Below, one piece after another: positions 11,750 to 22,407 of a DNA stretch of 64,000 nt. Each line of letters starts with the position of its first letter. Within the stretch, counting starts at the first letter, position 1. The notes beneath the pieces were generated by a model. The model did not search any database. It was not told the DNA's origin and was given only the letters and a program-made list of their open reading frames with translations. This DNA is from Umbilicaria muhlenbergii (Eukaryota; Ascomycota; Lecanoromycetes; Umbilicariales; Umbilicariaceae). The position numbers and the translations under genes were made by a program. The stretch spans positions 2,204,580 through 2,268,579 of the forward strand of contig KK106984.1 of the NCBI GenBank assembly GCA_000611775.1, in the 5' to 3' direction.

Positions 11750-12330
11750 TTTGACCTTAGGGTTGGTCGGAAGGTAGCGAGGCGAGGACTGAATAAGAGC
11801 ATGTGACAATGGAGATGGTTAGTATGCTTTGAAACCCTATCGGAGGGCTCTCGTCAAGGTAGCAGGTACGTTCTCATGAACACGGTGCACAACTAGAGGA
11901 GTAGTGGTAGAGCACATTGGGCTTCCTCGGGGATGAATTTTGGTCACGTGTTAACCCCGGCTCTACAATCAGTAGGGTTAAGTGACGAGCTCGTGCGAGA
12001 ATGGTGTGTAGTAGGTACATAAGGCTATTACAATCAAGTACATCACTTTAGACCAAAGGCGTGAGTCTACACAGTGACAATTAAGTTTGTGCCTTCCGTT
12101 CTGAAAGTCGAGCAAGTAAGCTGTTCCTGCCTAGACAGCAATCCTCCCAGGAAGCCGCGAGCGTAGTTGTTCAGACAAGTAGTAGACCTCCAGATAGGGG
12201 AACCTTCCGTAGGCATCATTCAGTTCTCGTCCCTGCCCTTCGATATTCACAGACCCTCCTGGGTGAATGCGGCTTCATTGGCAACCTTGTGAAAGTGACC
12301 GTGAATCCGGCACCTCCTATCATCGGCAGC

Positions 12331-12444
12331 TATATCATCTTCCGCCTGCTCCCTATTCTTGCCCGCTGTACATCAACTTCCGCCTGCTTCCTGTTCTTGC
12401 CTGTTCTATACCATCTTCCGCCTGCTCCCTAGGGCTAGCTGCTC
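12331..12444. repeat. 38-bp tandem repeat, three copies
   Basis: Three adjacent 38-bp units start at 12331, 12369 and 12407. All share the core CTTCCGCCTGCTCCC or its one-base variant, preceded by TATATCAT, TACATCAA or TATACCAT. A fourth unit begins at 12445 (TATACCA) and decays. It lies about 470 bp upstream of the secreted-protein gene. Confidence 0.85.
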
Positions 12445-12828
12445 TATACCACTATATCGATCCACCGCAATGTCAGATAAACTTCGATACTCGGCATTCC
12501 ACTTCGACTTTGCCTCGAACTAAAGGCCGGAGGCAGTACCGATGGCCCACAACTGCGGGCCTAGCATGTCAAGCGTGTCGTCAGGTGGCCCGGCGCCCGA
12601 AGTTGGCAGCAGAGTAACTTCAAGATAAACGTTGCCAAGACTATCGTGCGCCGTGTCCCGGCCTGCGCTTTGATGACCGGTGAAACTTTGACAGCAGCTT
12701 AGGGCAGTCGTGATCATCGCTGAAGCAAGAACCTTCCAACAGTCAAAATACAAATAGCGCACAAACATGTCATTCTTCGAACAGACATCGAAAGAGCAGG
12801 TGGAGGAAATCACGCCCGGTCTTGCATC

Positions 12829-12836
12829 TATATAAA
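12829..12836 (+). promoter_or_regulatory. TATA box of the secreted-protein gene
   Basis: TATATAAA, followed by GG, lies 76-83 bp upstream of the ATG at 12912. A strong TATA box is uncommon for the housekeeping genes of this window and suits a regulated gene. Confidence 0.6.
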
Positions 12837-12911
12837 GGCTGGGAGGCCCTCCAGTACTTCTTTAACAACCACTCCACCAAAACACTCAACAACAATAACT
12901 CTCAACACAAA

Positions 12912-14399
12912 ATGAAATCTCATTCAATGCTGACGGCCCTCATGGCCATGATAATGGTCATGTAGGATCTTTCTCTCCCCACAGAAGCTCAAGGCCGTCG
13001 CTAACAGTCTGCAGCCTGGGATTCCTCCCAGTCATCAATGCCTCTCCTGCAAAGGTAATTATAGGCCGCCAGATCTCCTCAGAATCCTCCACCACATCCC
13101 AGACTGCCTGCACCACAACCAAAACGGCACCCGCTGGGAGCTATGAGTTCAGCGCCGACCCCTGGTACAATCCGCCAACGATAGTATATGCAACCACCAA
13201 AACAAGCACTCACTATGTTGCCTGCAACGGTTGTGACCTTATGGTCGTGAATCCCACCAAGACGACCGGTTACACCCGCACCTATGACGGCACCATCACC
13301 ATGCCGACGTCGTATAGCCACACCTTCCGTTGCGAACACACGCATCCCCCCGTCGCATACCCGCCTCCAAGGCCGAGCTCGATACCGGACATAACGACGA
13401 CCTCAACTACCGCAGGTCCAACGTATACCGAAACGGTTCCACCAAGCCGTTTGCGCAGAGCCCTGGACGTAGCGTCTCCGACTTGTACGACGACGGTTGT
13501 CCAATACGTCCGCAGGCCCACATACGTGCCTAATCCCACCTATACGGAGTATGCGATGACGAAAACGGTGGACCAGATAGTGGACTGCAACTGGTGTGTG
13601 CTGCAGATAGAGACGCGATATGCTGGGAAATCGATTGTCCTGCCGGTATGTCAATCTCTCCCGCCCTTAGTGAACCAACGCTGTCATCAGATCAATCTAA
13701 CTCGAACGTTGTCACTAGACTCATGAACCCGCAACGACGATATACAAGGCACTCACGACAAGTACCCAAACCGTCTGCAGCCACGGGGAGCCTGTGCACG
13801 TTTTTGACGAGACCGACGGCCTTCCACCAAGCGCGGACCGAAATGAAGACCTACTGGATCTGCCCAGAAGGCTTGAGGCGCCGTCTTGCGGACATGGGGA
13901 CTGCTACCCGGACCCCAGTCACCCGCGCGAACATCACCCCAAACCGAAGCCACTGCACAACATAGACACCAGCCACGGAATCCCGTCCAAGGCAAGCGAG
14001 GGCAAAGACCTCCTGGGTCTGCCCCGGACGACGCTTGAGCCGCCGACTTGCGGACAGGGCGAGGACTGCAAACCCACCCCCGCACCCCATCCATCTGATA
14101 CGCGCCGATCTTCTCTGCACGAACGTCAGCCCGAAGAGGAGTTCAAGGACAAGCCCAAAGACAAGTCCGAGAACAAGCCCAAAGACAAACCAAAGGACAA
14201 ACCAAAGGACGGATCCAAAGAGAAGTCCAACGGCATGACGAGAGAAAAGTGCCAACATATATGTATGGACGGATGCCACTACTCGAGTAACAGTAACGGG
14301 ATGAAACTGAGGTGCAGATGGAGGTGCAAGAACCACTGCACGAAATGTGCGAAAGGGCCTTTGTACTGTGTTTGGGCGCGGTTGGCGGCATTGTTTTAA
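12912..14399 (+). CDS. Predicted secreted Cys/Thr-rich protein with internal repeats (function unknown)
   Basis: I do not recognise a named family. Exons are 12912-12961, 13015-13645 and 13719-14399 (453 aa), with branch sites GCTAAC and TCTAAC ahead of the acceptors. The start gives a classical signal peptide (MKSHSMLTALMAMIMVILG...NAS). Two copies of a TKT-x5-V-x-C-x2-C-x-L motif follow (VACNGCDLMVV and VDCNWCVLQIE), a pattern seen in fungal Thr-rich secreted proteins. After a dibasic site (RLRR) come two tandem imperfect repeats starting DLLDLPRRLEAPSCGHG and DLLGLPRTTLEPPTCGQG. Then there is a Lys-Asp-Pro repeat tract (KDKPKDKPKD) and a compact C-terminal module with eight Cys. Secretion and disulfides are inference from these features. 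Its stop is 17 bp from the stop of the convergent sideroflexin gene. Confidence 0.75.
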
Positions 14400-14416
14400 T
14401 TCCATTACTTTCTCCA

Positions 14417-15713
14417 CTAAATGCCCCTATTGAACTCCACTTTCTCGTCTTTGCCTCCTCTTCCCCAAAACTGCTTTTCGAGACTCGACGCTTGGACTGC
14501 TTGTCGTTGGGGGAATACTGCCAGGGCCAATGGCAGGGCGAATATCGATGTTGTCAGAATTAGACCTGTGATAGTATTAATATTACCCAATATCGGGATG
14601 ATCTTTGGCATGATCCCTACCTAAATTTACCGGCAGCGTCATCCTTGGCCTCCTCTTCAGCCACTCTGTCTGCTGTAACCTCACCAGTATCAAAGGCGGT
14701 AGCACCATGATTGGCGTGGCGTTGAACACCCTACTCAAAGCCGTCTCTCCCACCGCCAACGTAGCTGCCTTCTTACTCTTACCCAAACTCGCTACCTCCG
14801 TACCCGCCTTTTCCTTTATAGCCCTCTCCTCATCGCTCAACACAGGGTACACGTCAATACCCTGCCTTATCTCCTCTCCCCGCATCAGGACCACATTCAG
14901 CGCTCCGGCCGAAGCCACAGCCGCGAAAGGTACAAGGCGCGTGAGAACGGTTCTGGTTCCTGGCGATATACTTTTTAGGCGGGGCACGATGGCGTTGAGA
15001 CCGAGGGCTACCGTGCAGGAGGCGGAGACGGCGAGGAAATAGGATTTGACCATTGTGGAGGTCGAGATGGGGGTGGATTTGTTTGCGTTGGCGTTGTTGA
15101 TGGCGACGTTGAGGGATTGGTTGGTTATTTGCCAGAGGAGTGTGCCGGTTGTCTGGAGGCTGTTAGTAATAGCGAATGTTCTAAGGGTGAGGGGCGAAGG
15201 GTACTTGGAGGCCTGGTGTGAGCATGCCCGCTGTGACTATGAGGTTGGAAATGACAAAACATGACATTCGAAATGGAAGAACGACTGGTTCGCCAGTATC
15301 TGTGTAGACGTGAGCGTGGCCAATGGCTCGGTATGGGGTTGCAGGACATACCTGGGTGCAGCGTTGAATCCACCACCTTCTTTGCCTGCCATATCTCCGG
15401 CGTCATTGACTTGATTTGCCCTTGCTTGTACGCCGAGATGAGCCTCTTCGCATTTTCCAATCCTGATGCTGAAACAAAGAGTGTTCTGTAAGGGTTGTTG
15501 ACGTTAGTAATCGGTCTTTGTACGCTGGTGAGGTAGGTTGTTGGAAATTGTGTAGCGGTATACCTACCACACCATGTCATTGGTGAGGCGGCTCCTATGG
15601 TCTCCTCACCTGGGATCTGCTATCTCTGCGGACTGCTTCACACGTCCCCAGTAGGTGCTTAGATCGTATTGCGAGGCTGGGAGGTCACGGCTACCAGGCA
15701 GTGAGGCAGACAT
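14417..15713 (-). CDS. FSF1: Sideroflexin, mitochondrial amino-acid carrier
   Basis: Sideroflexins are inner-membrane carriers; human SFXN1 moves serine into mitochondria for one-carbon metabolism. Five exons: 15713-15610, 15485-15352, 15299-15205, 15152-14621 and 14565-14417 (337 aa, the usual size). Exon 1 encodes the diagnostic N-terminus YDLSTYWGRVKQSAEIADPR, joined to TLFVSASGLENAKRLI. Later landmarks are DTGEPVVLPFRMSCFV, NQSLNVAINNANANKS, VPFAAVASAGALNVVLMR, GSRVFNATPIMVLPPL in slightly altered form (LSRVFNATPIMVLPPL) and the last-exon helix TSIFALPLALAVFPQRQAV. Acceptor sites have textbook branch points (ACTAAC ahead of exon 2). All five exon joins are in phase. The 3' end faces the secreted-protein gene with only 17 bp between stops, so the two 3' UTRs must overlap. 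Confidence 0.95.
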
Positions 15714-16706
15714 GCTGCGGGGTTGCTAACGTGGGGCTTCTCGTGGCTGGAGACTTCTGGGTCTTGGGACAGTGCTGGTAAAGACAGATGAGCCGGGGGG
15801 CAGCTAATTTAATTAAGGCATTTGTGCTTTGTGTGGAAGTGGAGGCGGTGAGGTGAACTTGTGTGCTCCGATGTCGAAGCCGAAGCCAAGCGCCAATCTT
15901 TCTCATTGTTCAGTCACAACGCAGAGATAAGGTATGCTACGCCAAGAGCAGACGTCATTATACTACCTTTAGTTTATTTTACGTTGCTGTAAGCTACAAA
16001 TACTGCATATCTATCATCTATAAAGGACTAAATAACTACACAGCCGTTAAGAACTTGTCTAAATCATGACATGATTTAAGAAAAGCACAGCGTAAATCGT
16101 CTATCCAGTCACTCTACTGCAACCATCTCTTGCTGATACCAATCCCTTCCAGATTCTCAAGCATGTGTCAATGTGGAGATAAATGTACGTTTGATCTGCA
16201 GCCAGAAGCGCTTTCCATAGGGTCCTCACCCCCGACAGTACACCCCTCCATACCAATGAAATCACCAAAAGAACCAGTCAATACACTGATGAGTCCAGAG
16301 GCCTTTACGATTGCTGTATCAGAGCCGACCTAGACAACTGCGACGACGACGTAGAGGCACATCGTAAGAACATAGTGAGTTGAGTAAAATGTTATAGATG
16401 CTGACCGGTTAGGGTTGGTGGTCAAGCAAGCTACAAGATTGCTGGCTTCCGCTTACCCCTGAGCCCCTATTCCCTCCAATGAACTGCCCCAAAATCGCAA
16501 CCTTTGACGACAGCAAGCAGTATCACTGCATTTATGTTCGAATAGACAGATCTCTAGTTGCACCTTGAATCTTTCGCTGCATAAAAATCGCTGCGACTCT
16601 TCGCTTCAACCAAAAAGTGGCTCCGTGGCTCCGATTTCAAACCCTGGGGCTCTAAGAATTTTTCATCAGCAATATTTATCTATATAGCGCCATATTTTCT
16701 TCAATC
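15714..16706. other. Intergenic, sideroflexin promoter to tRNA-Arg
   Basis: About 990 bp, AT-richer than its surroundings. Plus-strand ORFs of 60-70 codons have no features. The part next to 15713 should be the sideroflexin promoter. No TATA box of clear quality is seen. Confidence 0.45.
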
Positions 16707-16798
16707 GGTCGCGTGGCCTAATGGTTAAGGCGTTGGTTTTCGGTTCACTGGAAGCACAAACCCACCAAAGATTGGGAGTTCGAATCTCCTCGCGATCG
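16707..16798 (+). tRNA. tRNA-Arg(TCG) with a 19-nt intron
   Basis: The acceptor stem GGTCGCG pairs with CGCGATC at the 3' end, discriminator G. The D arm is GCCT-AATGGTTA-AGGC. The anticodon stem TTGGT pairs with ACCAA, and the loop is TT-TCG-G followed by an intron (16745-16763, TTCACTGG...) inserted after position 37, the canonical site. The T arm is GGGAG-TTCGAAT-CTCCT. A and B box promoters are intact. T-rich runs from about 16832 could terminate RNA polymerase III. The anticodon TCG reads CGA arginine codons. Confidence 0.93.
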
Positions 16799-17540
16799 TA
16801 TCGCCCTGCTGTTGCCGAACGGTGCCTTACAGATTATTCTTTTGGCTTTTGTTTTGGTACCTTAGGCTTCATGCTGTTGTGACATATTCTAACGTCTCCT
16901 GCGAAGGTCTTTGTGTGTGCGATTGGTTGCGTTGATGTGTTTCAGTGGACGGCGAATTTGTGCTTTCACGCAGCCGAAGCTTGTTGGGGGCCTGTGGGTT
17001 GCCTCGCAGCAACATGGCTCCGCTGAAAAGAGCTCCAGGCACGCCACCTAAAGAATAAGCAGTCAATCATTAATACTTGGAGGACCTCTTCCACAAAAAA
17101 CGTGGTGAAGAGACCCAGTTTGCGCAGAGGTTGGAAGGTACTAAAGTTCTAGAGTGATAAGTAACCCCAAACGACAAAGAAGCCGTAAACAAACAGCAGA
17201 ATATTACATGTGGATATCAGTACACCTTAGAGAATATAGGAGCAGATTACAAGAGAAATAACAGCCAACTAGCAGCGATAGTTAGTCCTAGCCAGAGGGT
17301 CCTCTGAGTCGGAAGTGCAGATATGATAGAAGACGAACATAACGATGCCTTAGCTCGCTTATCTAAGATTTAGGGCTAAGGTACTATCGACCACGCTTCA
17401 TGCCAGCCTTACATCTCTACGCATTTCTCACTGATCACGCAAACCTCAAAGCACACTCCAGATTGTGCCGAATCACCTATACCTATGACACTACCCGAAC
17501 AAGCCCAAACGGCCTCATTACTACAATCCACGTGCTTTTG
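16799..17540. other. Intergenic between tRNA-Arg and the lipase-like gene
   Basis: No supported gene. A 65-codon minus-strand ORF at 16869-17066 has a Ser/Thr/Gln-rich composition but no start context, neighbour exon or known family. The rest is AT-rich and probably the lipase gene's 3' region. Confidence 0.45.
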
Positions 17541-20279
17541 CTATTCAGCAGGATATCCCACCCCCAACCCCACCCCCCGCCTCCTCGCCTCCCCAAGCGC
17601 CACCAAACACCTCCCGACCGCCTCCAAATCCCCTAACAACCCCACATGCCCCCTCTCCGTCCTCGCCCTCCCCCCCTTACAAACCGCGTACCCCGTCGGC
17701 AACATCGCCGCTCTGGCAAGACAAACCCCGTCCCCGCTCGCAAAAGCCAACTCATCGTACGCATCCGCCCTCTTAATGCCCTCCCGGCCATCAACGCGTG
17801 CCCCATAGACAGTCGGGACCGAGGTGCCGTAAATAACCGCGAAAGGCGGATAGACATTCGCGGCGGCGTGTTCGGGCCGGAAGGAGAGCGCGCGTTTGAA
17901 CTCGAGGGTCTCGGATAGGGTGCGTTTGAGGTAGGCAAGCGCGGCGTCGAGAGGGATGGTGGATTTGGTGGCGACAGAGGCGCGGTGGGTGCCTATTTGC
18001 ATGTTGATGGTTTGGTTGGCCGGATTGCTGACTTTCTCCGCTTTGCCTGATGCGTTGGTGACGGCATCATCTAACGCTTCCGTCTTGGACGGCTCCGTAG
18101 CAGAGTCTCGCCTCCCGTGGATCGGCAATGATGCGGCCATCGAGCCCAACAAACCTTTCTTCTCTGGCCCCAGGAATGGCAATGGCGCCGCGATGCATGG
18201 TGAGAACCGATACTCTTTCCAGTGCTCGAGGTTGAAGAAGTCGACGGGGTACTCCTCCTTCGTTTCTTTATCGATAAAACACCTCCCCACCTCGGGCAAA
18301 AGAGCGAAGGTAGACCGCATGGTGAAGTTTACCTGTGCGGTCAAAACCCTGGAACTGAAAAGCACTTCATCTCCATTCCGCAGAGGGCCAAGTACGTTGA
18401 CGCAATGTTGAGGCGTTCCGGCGTAGCAGACACCTGCGAAAAGCTCCGGCCGCTGGTTTACCGCATGTCTCGTGATTAGCCCTCCAAGAGAGTGTGCTAG
18501 GACGGTAGCCCCTCTCTCCTGAAGAGGCACGTCGGCTTGATTCGATGGCAAACCTTCCAGAAATGTAATCAACTTCCGACTCAGTAGATGTGGACTCAAG
18601 CGCCAGTCGTAGCCGTAATCATGCACCCGGAGTTTTCCTTCAAGCGCATTCTTACAGGTCCGCATCCGTTTTAGAAGTCGCCGAGATATGTCAACCGGTC
18701 CGTAGTGAGTGAGCATTCCAGAAGCTATAATGGTCTCCTCCATCCTCTCCTCATCCTCGGGTTCGAGACCAACTTCGAGGTTTACTTTGCGGATATTGAG
18801 ACCAACCTTGACAGGCACCCACTGCTGCCGGTGCGGCGGTTTTGCGGATCGTAAAATCGAGCCTCGATAGCCGCCCATGACCACTACGTCGCCGGTGAGT
18901 TTCTCGAGGGCGTGATTTAGTTGAGGATGTGTGCTTTTGGGTAGTTTCTCGTGCACATTCGGCCCTTCGGTTGGGAACTGGCCGGCTTTGGCTGCTTCAG
19001 CGCTTGTATCTACTACAAGAGTACGGGGAAGGCCATTGACAGTCACATCGCTGTTCGAAGGCTGCTTCGATTCCATGGACGGTCGCTTGGTGATGAAGTC
19101 TGGCCGTAATACACTGAAATTGATGCTAGGCATATTATAGTTCTTTACAGTAGCGTCCTGAAGACTGTCCATAATGGCTTTGAATCGGTTATTGACCTGA
19201 TCTTGGACATTCTCCCAGCGGCTATCATCACCCAGAGATGACGCGTGTGATATAGCGTTACGCAGGAACAAGGAATGATCTGACGTTGCCCGGCGCAGTT
19301 GTCGCGGCTCTGACCATTGGGGCGGCTTTGACGTAGAATTTTGCGAGGGCTCCAGTGGATCAGGTCGAGTCTCGTCTTGATCCAGTTGCAAAGGCGCAGA
19401 CGCTTGCTCAGGCTCTGTTCGATCAGGGTTAGGGTCGTTTTGCTGAACCGAACCTTTCTTCTGGCGTTCGTCAGGTTCGTCAGTCCTATACCATGGAGCG
19501 GAAGGTTCATAGAGCGTGTTGTGCCTCTTAGATCGGCTGTGGATGGCCTGGCGTGGCGTTGGACTATTCTTGAGTAAACGGACCAGTGAAGGCCTATCGG
19601 AATTTCCAAACATGTCTTTGAAGCTTTGGCTCTTCGGCATCGATGGGAGACTCAAACTTGACAGAAACCGTTTAACGTTGAGATCCGCAAGTCTTCCCGT
19701 GGGTCCCGATGAAGCTCTCGCTCTACTTCCCAGACCAGTTCGATGAGATCTCGTGTCCGAATCAGACACCTCGGTTGAGTGAGAATTCGGATGCCAAGGC
19801 GGATGTATCTTAGACTGAGTCGTTTCCTGGGGCAAGTATTGCAGTGGTGGTGGCGTTGAGTCATGAATTCGTACACCCGAAGGAGTCCCCGAACTGAGTG
19901 TGTCGTATTCCATACCTTCACTCGGAACAGGATCATCGGCACCGTCAAAAAGTCTAGCACCACCAACATCATCAATCACAGCTGCCCTTTCGGCATGCGG
20001 ACATTGTGCTGAAACAACGTGGGTTTGAGCGCGGCTGATGCTAATTCCTAGAAATAAAGAAACATCATCTTGAGACAGCCTCGATCCAGTCGGAGGATTC
20101 TCATCATACGAGGGGCTTTCGTTCACAAGAATGTTGTTCGATGGGTGTGAATGAGGAGAGGCAGCGCGGCGGGGCCGAGGGCCTCCTGGGGGTGAAGCCA
20201 GCACTAAATTAGGATGGGTTATATAGCCAGCATCTGTTGTTGGACCAGCCCCCGCAGCTTGTGTGGCCTGTGTGGCCAT
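17541..20279 (-). CDS. Large alpha/beta-hydrolase, LCAT/lipase-like
   Basis: A single 912-codon exon. The first roughly 440 residues are disordered, rich in Ser, Pro and charged residues. The hydrolase half starts with LTGDVVVMGGYRGSILRS and has YDWRLSPHLLSRKLITFL, then the nucleophile elbow VLAHSLGGLITRHAV (Ser in A-H-S-L-G, where lipases usually have G-x-S-x-G), then FAGVCYAGTPQHCVNVLGPLRNGD. This arrangement, a DWR motif followed by an HSLGG elbow and an AGTP strand, resembles lecithin:cholesterol acyltransferase-like and related fungal lipases. No signal peptide is visible. Substrate is unknown; a membrane-lipid acylhydrolase or transacylase is the natural guess. The start at 20279 (MATQATQAAG) is the first Met of the open frame. 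Its 3' end is strongly G-rich on the coding strand. Confidence 0.82.
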   Translation of the reverse strand: MATQATQAAGAGPTTDAGYITHPNLVLASPPGGPRPRRAASPHSHPSNNILVNESPSYDENPPTGSRLSQDDVSLFLGISISRAQTHVVSAQCPHAERAAVIDDVGGARLFDGADDPVPSEGMEYDTLSSGTPSGVRIHDSTPPPLQYLPQETTQSKIHPPWHPNSHSTEVSDSDTRSHRTGLGSRARASSGPTGRLADLNVKRFLSSLSLPSMPKSQSFKDMFGNSDRPSLVRLLKNSPTPRQAIHSRSKRHNTLYEPSAPWYRTDEPDERQKKGSVQQNDPNPDRTEPEQASAPLQLDQDETRPDPLEPSQNSTSKPPQWSEPRQLRRATSDHSLFLRNAISHASSLGDDSRWENVQDQVNNRFKAIMDSLQDATVKNYNMPSINFSVLRPDFITKRPSMESKQPSNSDVTVNGLPRTLVVDTSAEAAKAGQFPTEGPNVHEKLPKSTHPQLNHALEKLTGDVVVMGGYRGSILRSAKPPHRQQWVPVKVGLNIRKVNLEVGLEPEDEERMEETIIASGMLTHYGPVDISRRLLKRMRTCKNALEGKLRVHDYGYDWRLSPHLLSRKLITFLEGLPSNQADVPLQERGATVLAHSLGGLITRHAVNQRPELFAGVCYAGTPQHCVNVLGPLRNGDEVLFSSRVLTAQVNFTMRSTFALLPEVGRCFIDKETKEEYPVDFFNLEHWKEYRFSPCIAAPLPFLGPEKKGLLGSMAASLPIHGRRDSATEPSKTEALDDAVTNASGKAEKVSNPANQTINMQIGTHRASVATKSTIPLDAALAYLKRTLSETLEFKRALSFRPEHAAANVYPPFAVIYGTSVPTVYGARVDGREGIKRADAYDELAFASGDGVCLARAAMLPTGYAVCKGGRARTERGHVGLLGDLEAVGRCLVALGEARRRGVGLGVGYPAE

Positions 20280-21330
20280 GCTTTAGGATCTTGTGCCACT
20301 TTGACCTGCAAGGAATCGGAGCTCGGGAGAGCTACAGGTCCAATGTGGGCGTCCGCAGCGTCCGATATATTTGATGCTGTCCACCGTGTTACCCGCTGAA
20401 GGTAGCTACGGTCCGGCACGGCGACAAGACATTGTCTCGAAGTCTGACCACGAACCATCAGCCATTGCGACTTGTGTTATTCGTAGCGGTGAGATTCAAC
20501 GTACGATTTCAAGAGAGCTAAGCCTCGGATCCTCCCGGAAGAAGAGGCAGTGCAGTGCTGTGCAGTGGATGATTGTTGGAGTTTACGTTACCGCAGAGCA
20601 ATTGGACGAGTAATCGAGGTGTGAAGGTTCAACGTCCGATGCGTAGGAAGTAAACAGAAGATACATTTTCCAAGGTGGGGAGGAAAGCTTTATGATTACG
20701 TGTGATTACGTGTGTTCAGTGGCCTGTCATACGCCCGAGGTGGTAAGGTGCTGTCACCGCGGGTCAGGATGAGGTTACCGCTCACGACGTGCTTCCCGGC
20801 ACCGCGCCGCCCAAATCCGGGGTAGAAGACGCTACGATGGCTTGTCTTGGCGCCGACATTGCCGGACACCGGGCCGTTGGTCTCCATTGACGGGAAACAC
20901 CAGGTAGACCTGGAGAGGGCGGCTTAGCGACATTGAATTACAATGGCTACCTCAATGCATGCGACATACTTTATGGTCATGGTGTTGCGTTGATACGGTC
21001 TTCATCCTATCCACAGTAATACCATTCAACTAACCACGTGAGCCGGGCTCCACAAAAGGCAGCCATGCGCCAAACGCCCCTCTGCGGCGCGAAAACCTGC
21101 GGAACTCCCCCCACCATGATGAATACATTAAAGATTACTAGATCATCTTCTTATCCACGATATAGACAAGGAGTGCCTCACCAGGACAAACACCCGGATC
21201 AAATATCCTGATAGCTGTAAAGGAAAAAGGAATCCCTGTCACGCCGGTCCAGGACGTTGCGCTGAGATCAACAATAACAGCGTGTGTGCAAGTCGAGAAA
21301 AGAAAACGAGGTTCCTCGTTGTCGGCAAGA
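20280..21330. other. Intergenic, lipase promoter and PIS1 3' region
   Basis: Just over 1 kb with no ORF that looks coding. Contains the tandem GTGATTACGTGTGATTACGTGT near 20695 and otherwise unremarkable sequence. Presumed promoter of the lipase-like gene (-). Confidence 0.45.
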
Positions 21331-22407
21331 TCACTTCTTCCTTCTAGGTAATCCTTGTGCCCTTCTCATCTGAATGTCACCTTCGGCCAACCATCGACTT
21401 GCCTTGACCAGCTGCACCACATTGATGAATTGCTTACCCGCCATGACCGGGAAAGAGACTCCGGCTATCACCCAAGGCCAGAAGCTGTCCATTTTGTTCG
21501 CGCGGGCGAGCTCCAGAGCCCCTGCACTGTAGGGGCTCGCGAAGAGCGTCGATGGATGGGGATGTAAGGGACTACCTGGCTGCGCCGATGATCCTGCTGA
21601 GTTTGGGATGGGTTGAAGAAGCGAAGGAGATAGGATTGGAGAGGAGAACGAAAGTAGATAAAGAGCGATGAAAAAGACCTCGTTAAGGGCGCAAAATGCA
21701 AAGAGGACGTTCTATACCGATTCGGTCAGCTTCGCAGATAAGGCTACAGCGGAACAAATACCTTGTTATTGTAGTACAAGTAAAGAATCCTGCTCCTACT
21801 CTGATCAATGTTCTTGTGGCTTTGACCAGATCCGGCCATGGTCAGTGTCGCATACATGTGCATGTAATGGCTGGCCAGGTCCAAACTGATGAGCCCTTGG
21901 AATAGCAATGACCACCTTGGCCATGCTGAGCTGAGGAAGACCAGTAAGCACGCCGTTGTGCATCGATCCGTGACCATATCAAGGACCGCTCCGAAACGCG
22001 TGGATTGTTCGAAGTGCCGCGCTGCTATGCCGTCCAAGGCATCTAACAGACACGAAATGCTGTACAGGAGAGAGCATGTTCGAGGATGTAATGGCATGTA
22101 ATAAAGAGAGGCGACTGCTAGGACGATACGTGAGTAGCCTATGGAAAAGTCGGAATATTAACATAGTACAAGAAAGCAATTCTTCCTCGAATTCCCCTTA
22201 CATACCAATGATGTTTGGATAGAAGAGGAAGATGTTCTCCGAAAATTCTTTGCTTGGTCTCATGGGCTCGTGCAGTTCGCCATTGCCACTGGATATAACG
22301 TCTTGCTGTGCCATCTTGCCTGCATGTGCGGCCTGCCTCCTTGTCCTCACGCCATTCATTGTCTCGATCGTCTCAGTACTTGAACGGGATCCTAACCCAA
22401 TTCTCAA
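21331..22407 (-). CDS. PIS1: CDP-diacylglycerol-inositol 3-phosphatidyltransferase (phosphatidylinositol synthase)
   Basis: PIS1 makes phosphatidylinositol from CDP-diacylglycerol and myo-inositol in the ER membrane. Exons are 22407-22206, 22138-21762 and 21711-21331 (319 aa from the first Met; in-frame Mets at 22359 and 22314 are alternative starts). The CDP-alcohol phosphotransferase signature is perfect: DG-x2-AR-x8-G-x3-D-x3-D, seen as DALDGIAARH followed by GAVLDMVTDR. Upstream is the family's ENIFLFYPNIIGYSRIV. Hydrophobic membrane helices follow, and the last exon ends in a positively charged tail (GLPRRKK). The last exon also carries a Ser/Pro-rich loop between membrane segments. All splice sites are GT-AG and in phase. 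Confidence 0.95.

Larger units (their letters stand above)
11750..12911. promoter_or_regulatory. Divergent intergenic region upstream of the nuclease and the secreted-protein gene
   Basis: About 1.16 kb without a supportable gene. It contains a threefold 38-bp tandem repeat (12331-12444) and, close to the downstream gene, a good TATA box at 12829-12836 about 80 bp before the ATG. The CTCAACA-rich stretch just upstream of the ATG looks like a transcribed 5' leader. Confidence 0.55.

Noticed and set aside
16869-17066. 65-codon minus-strand ORF near tRNA-Arg
   Set aside because: A TTTAG acceptor-like site precedes it, but no upstream exon could be found.
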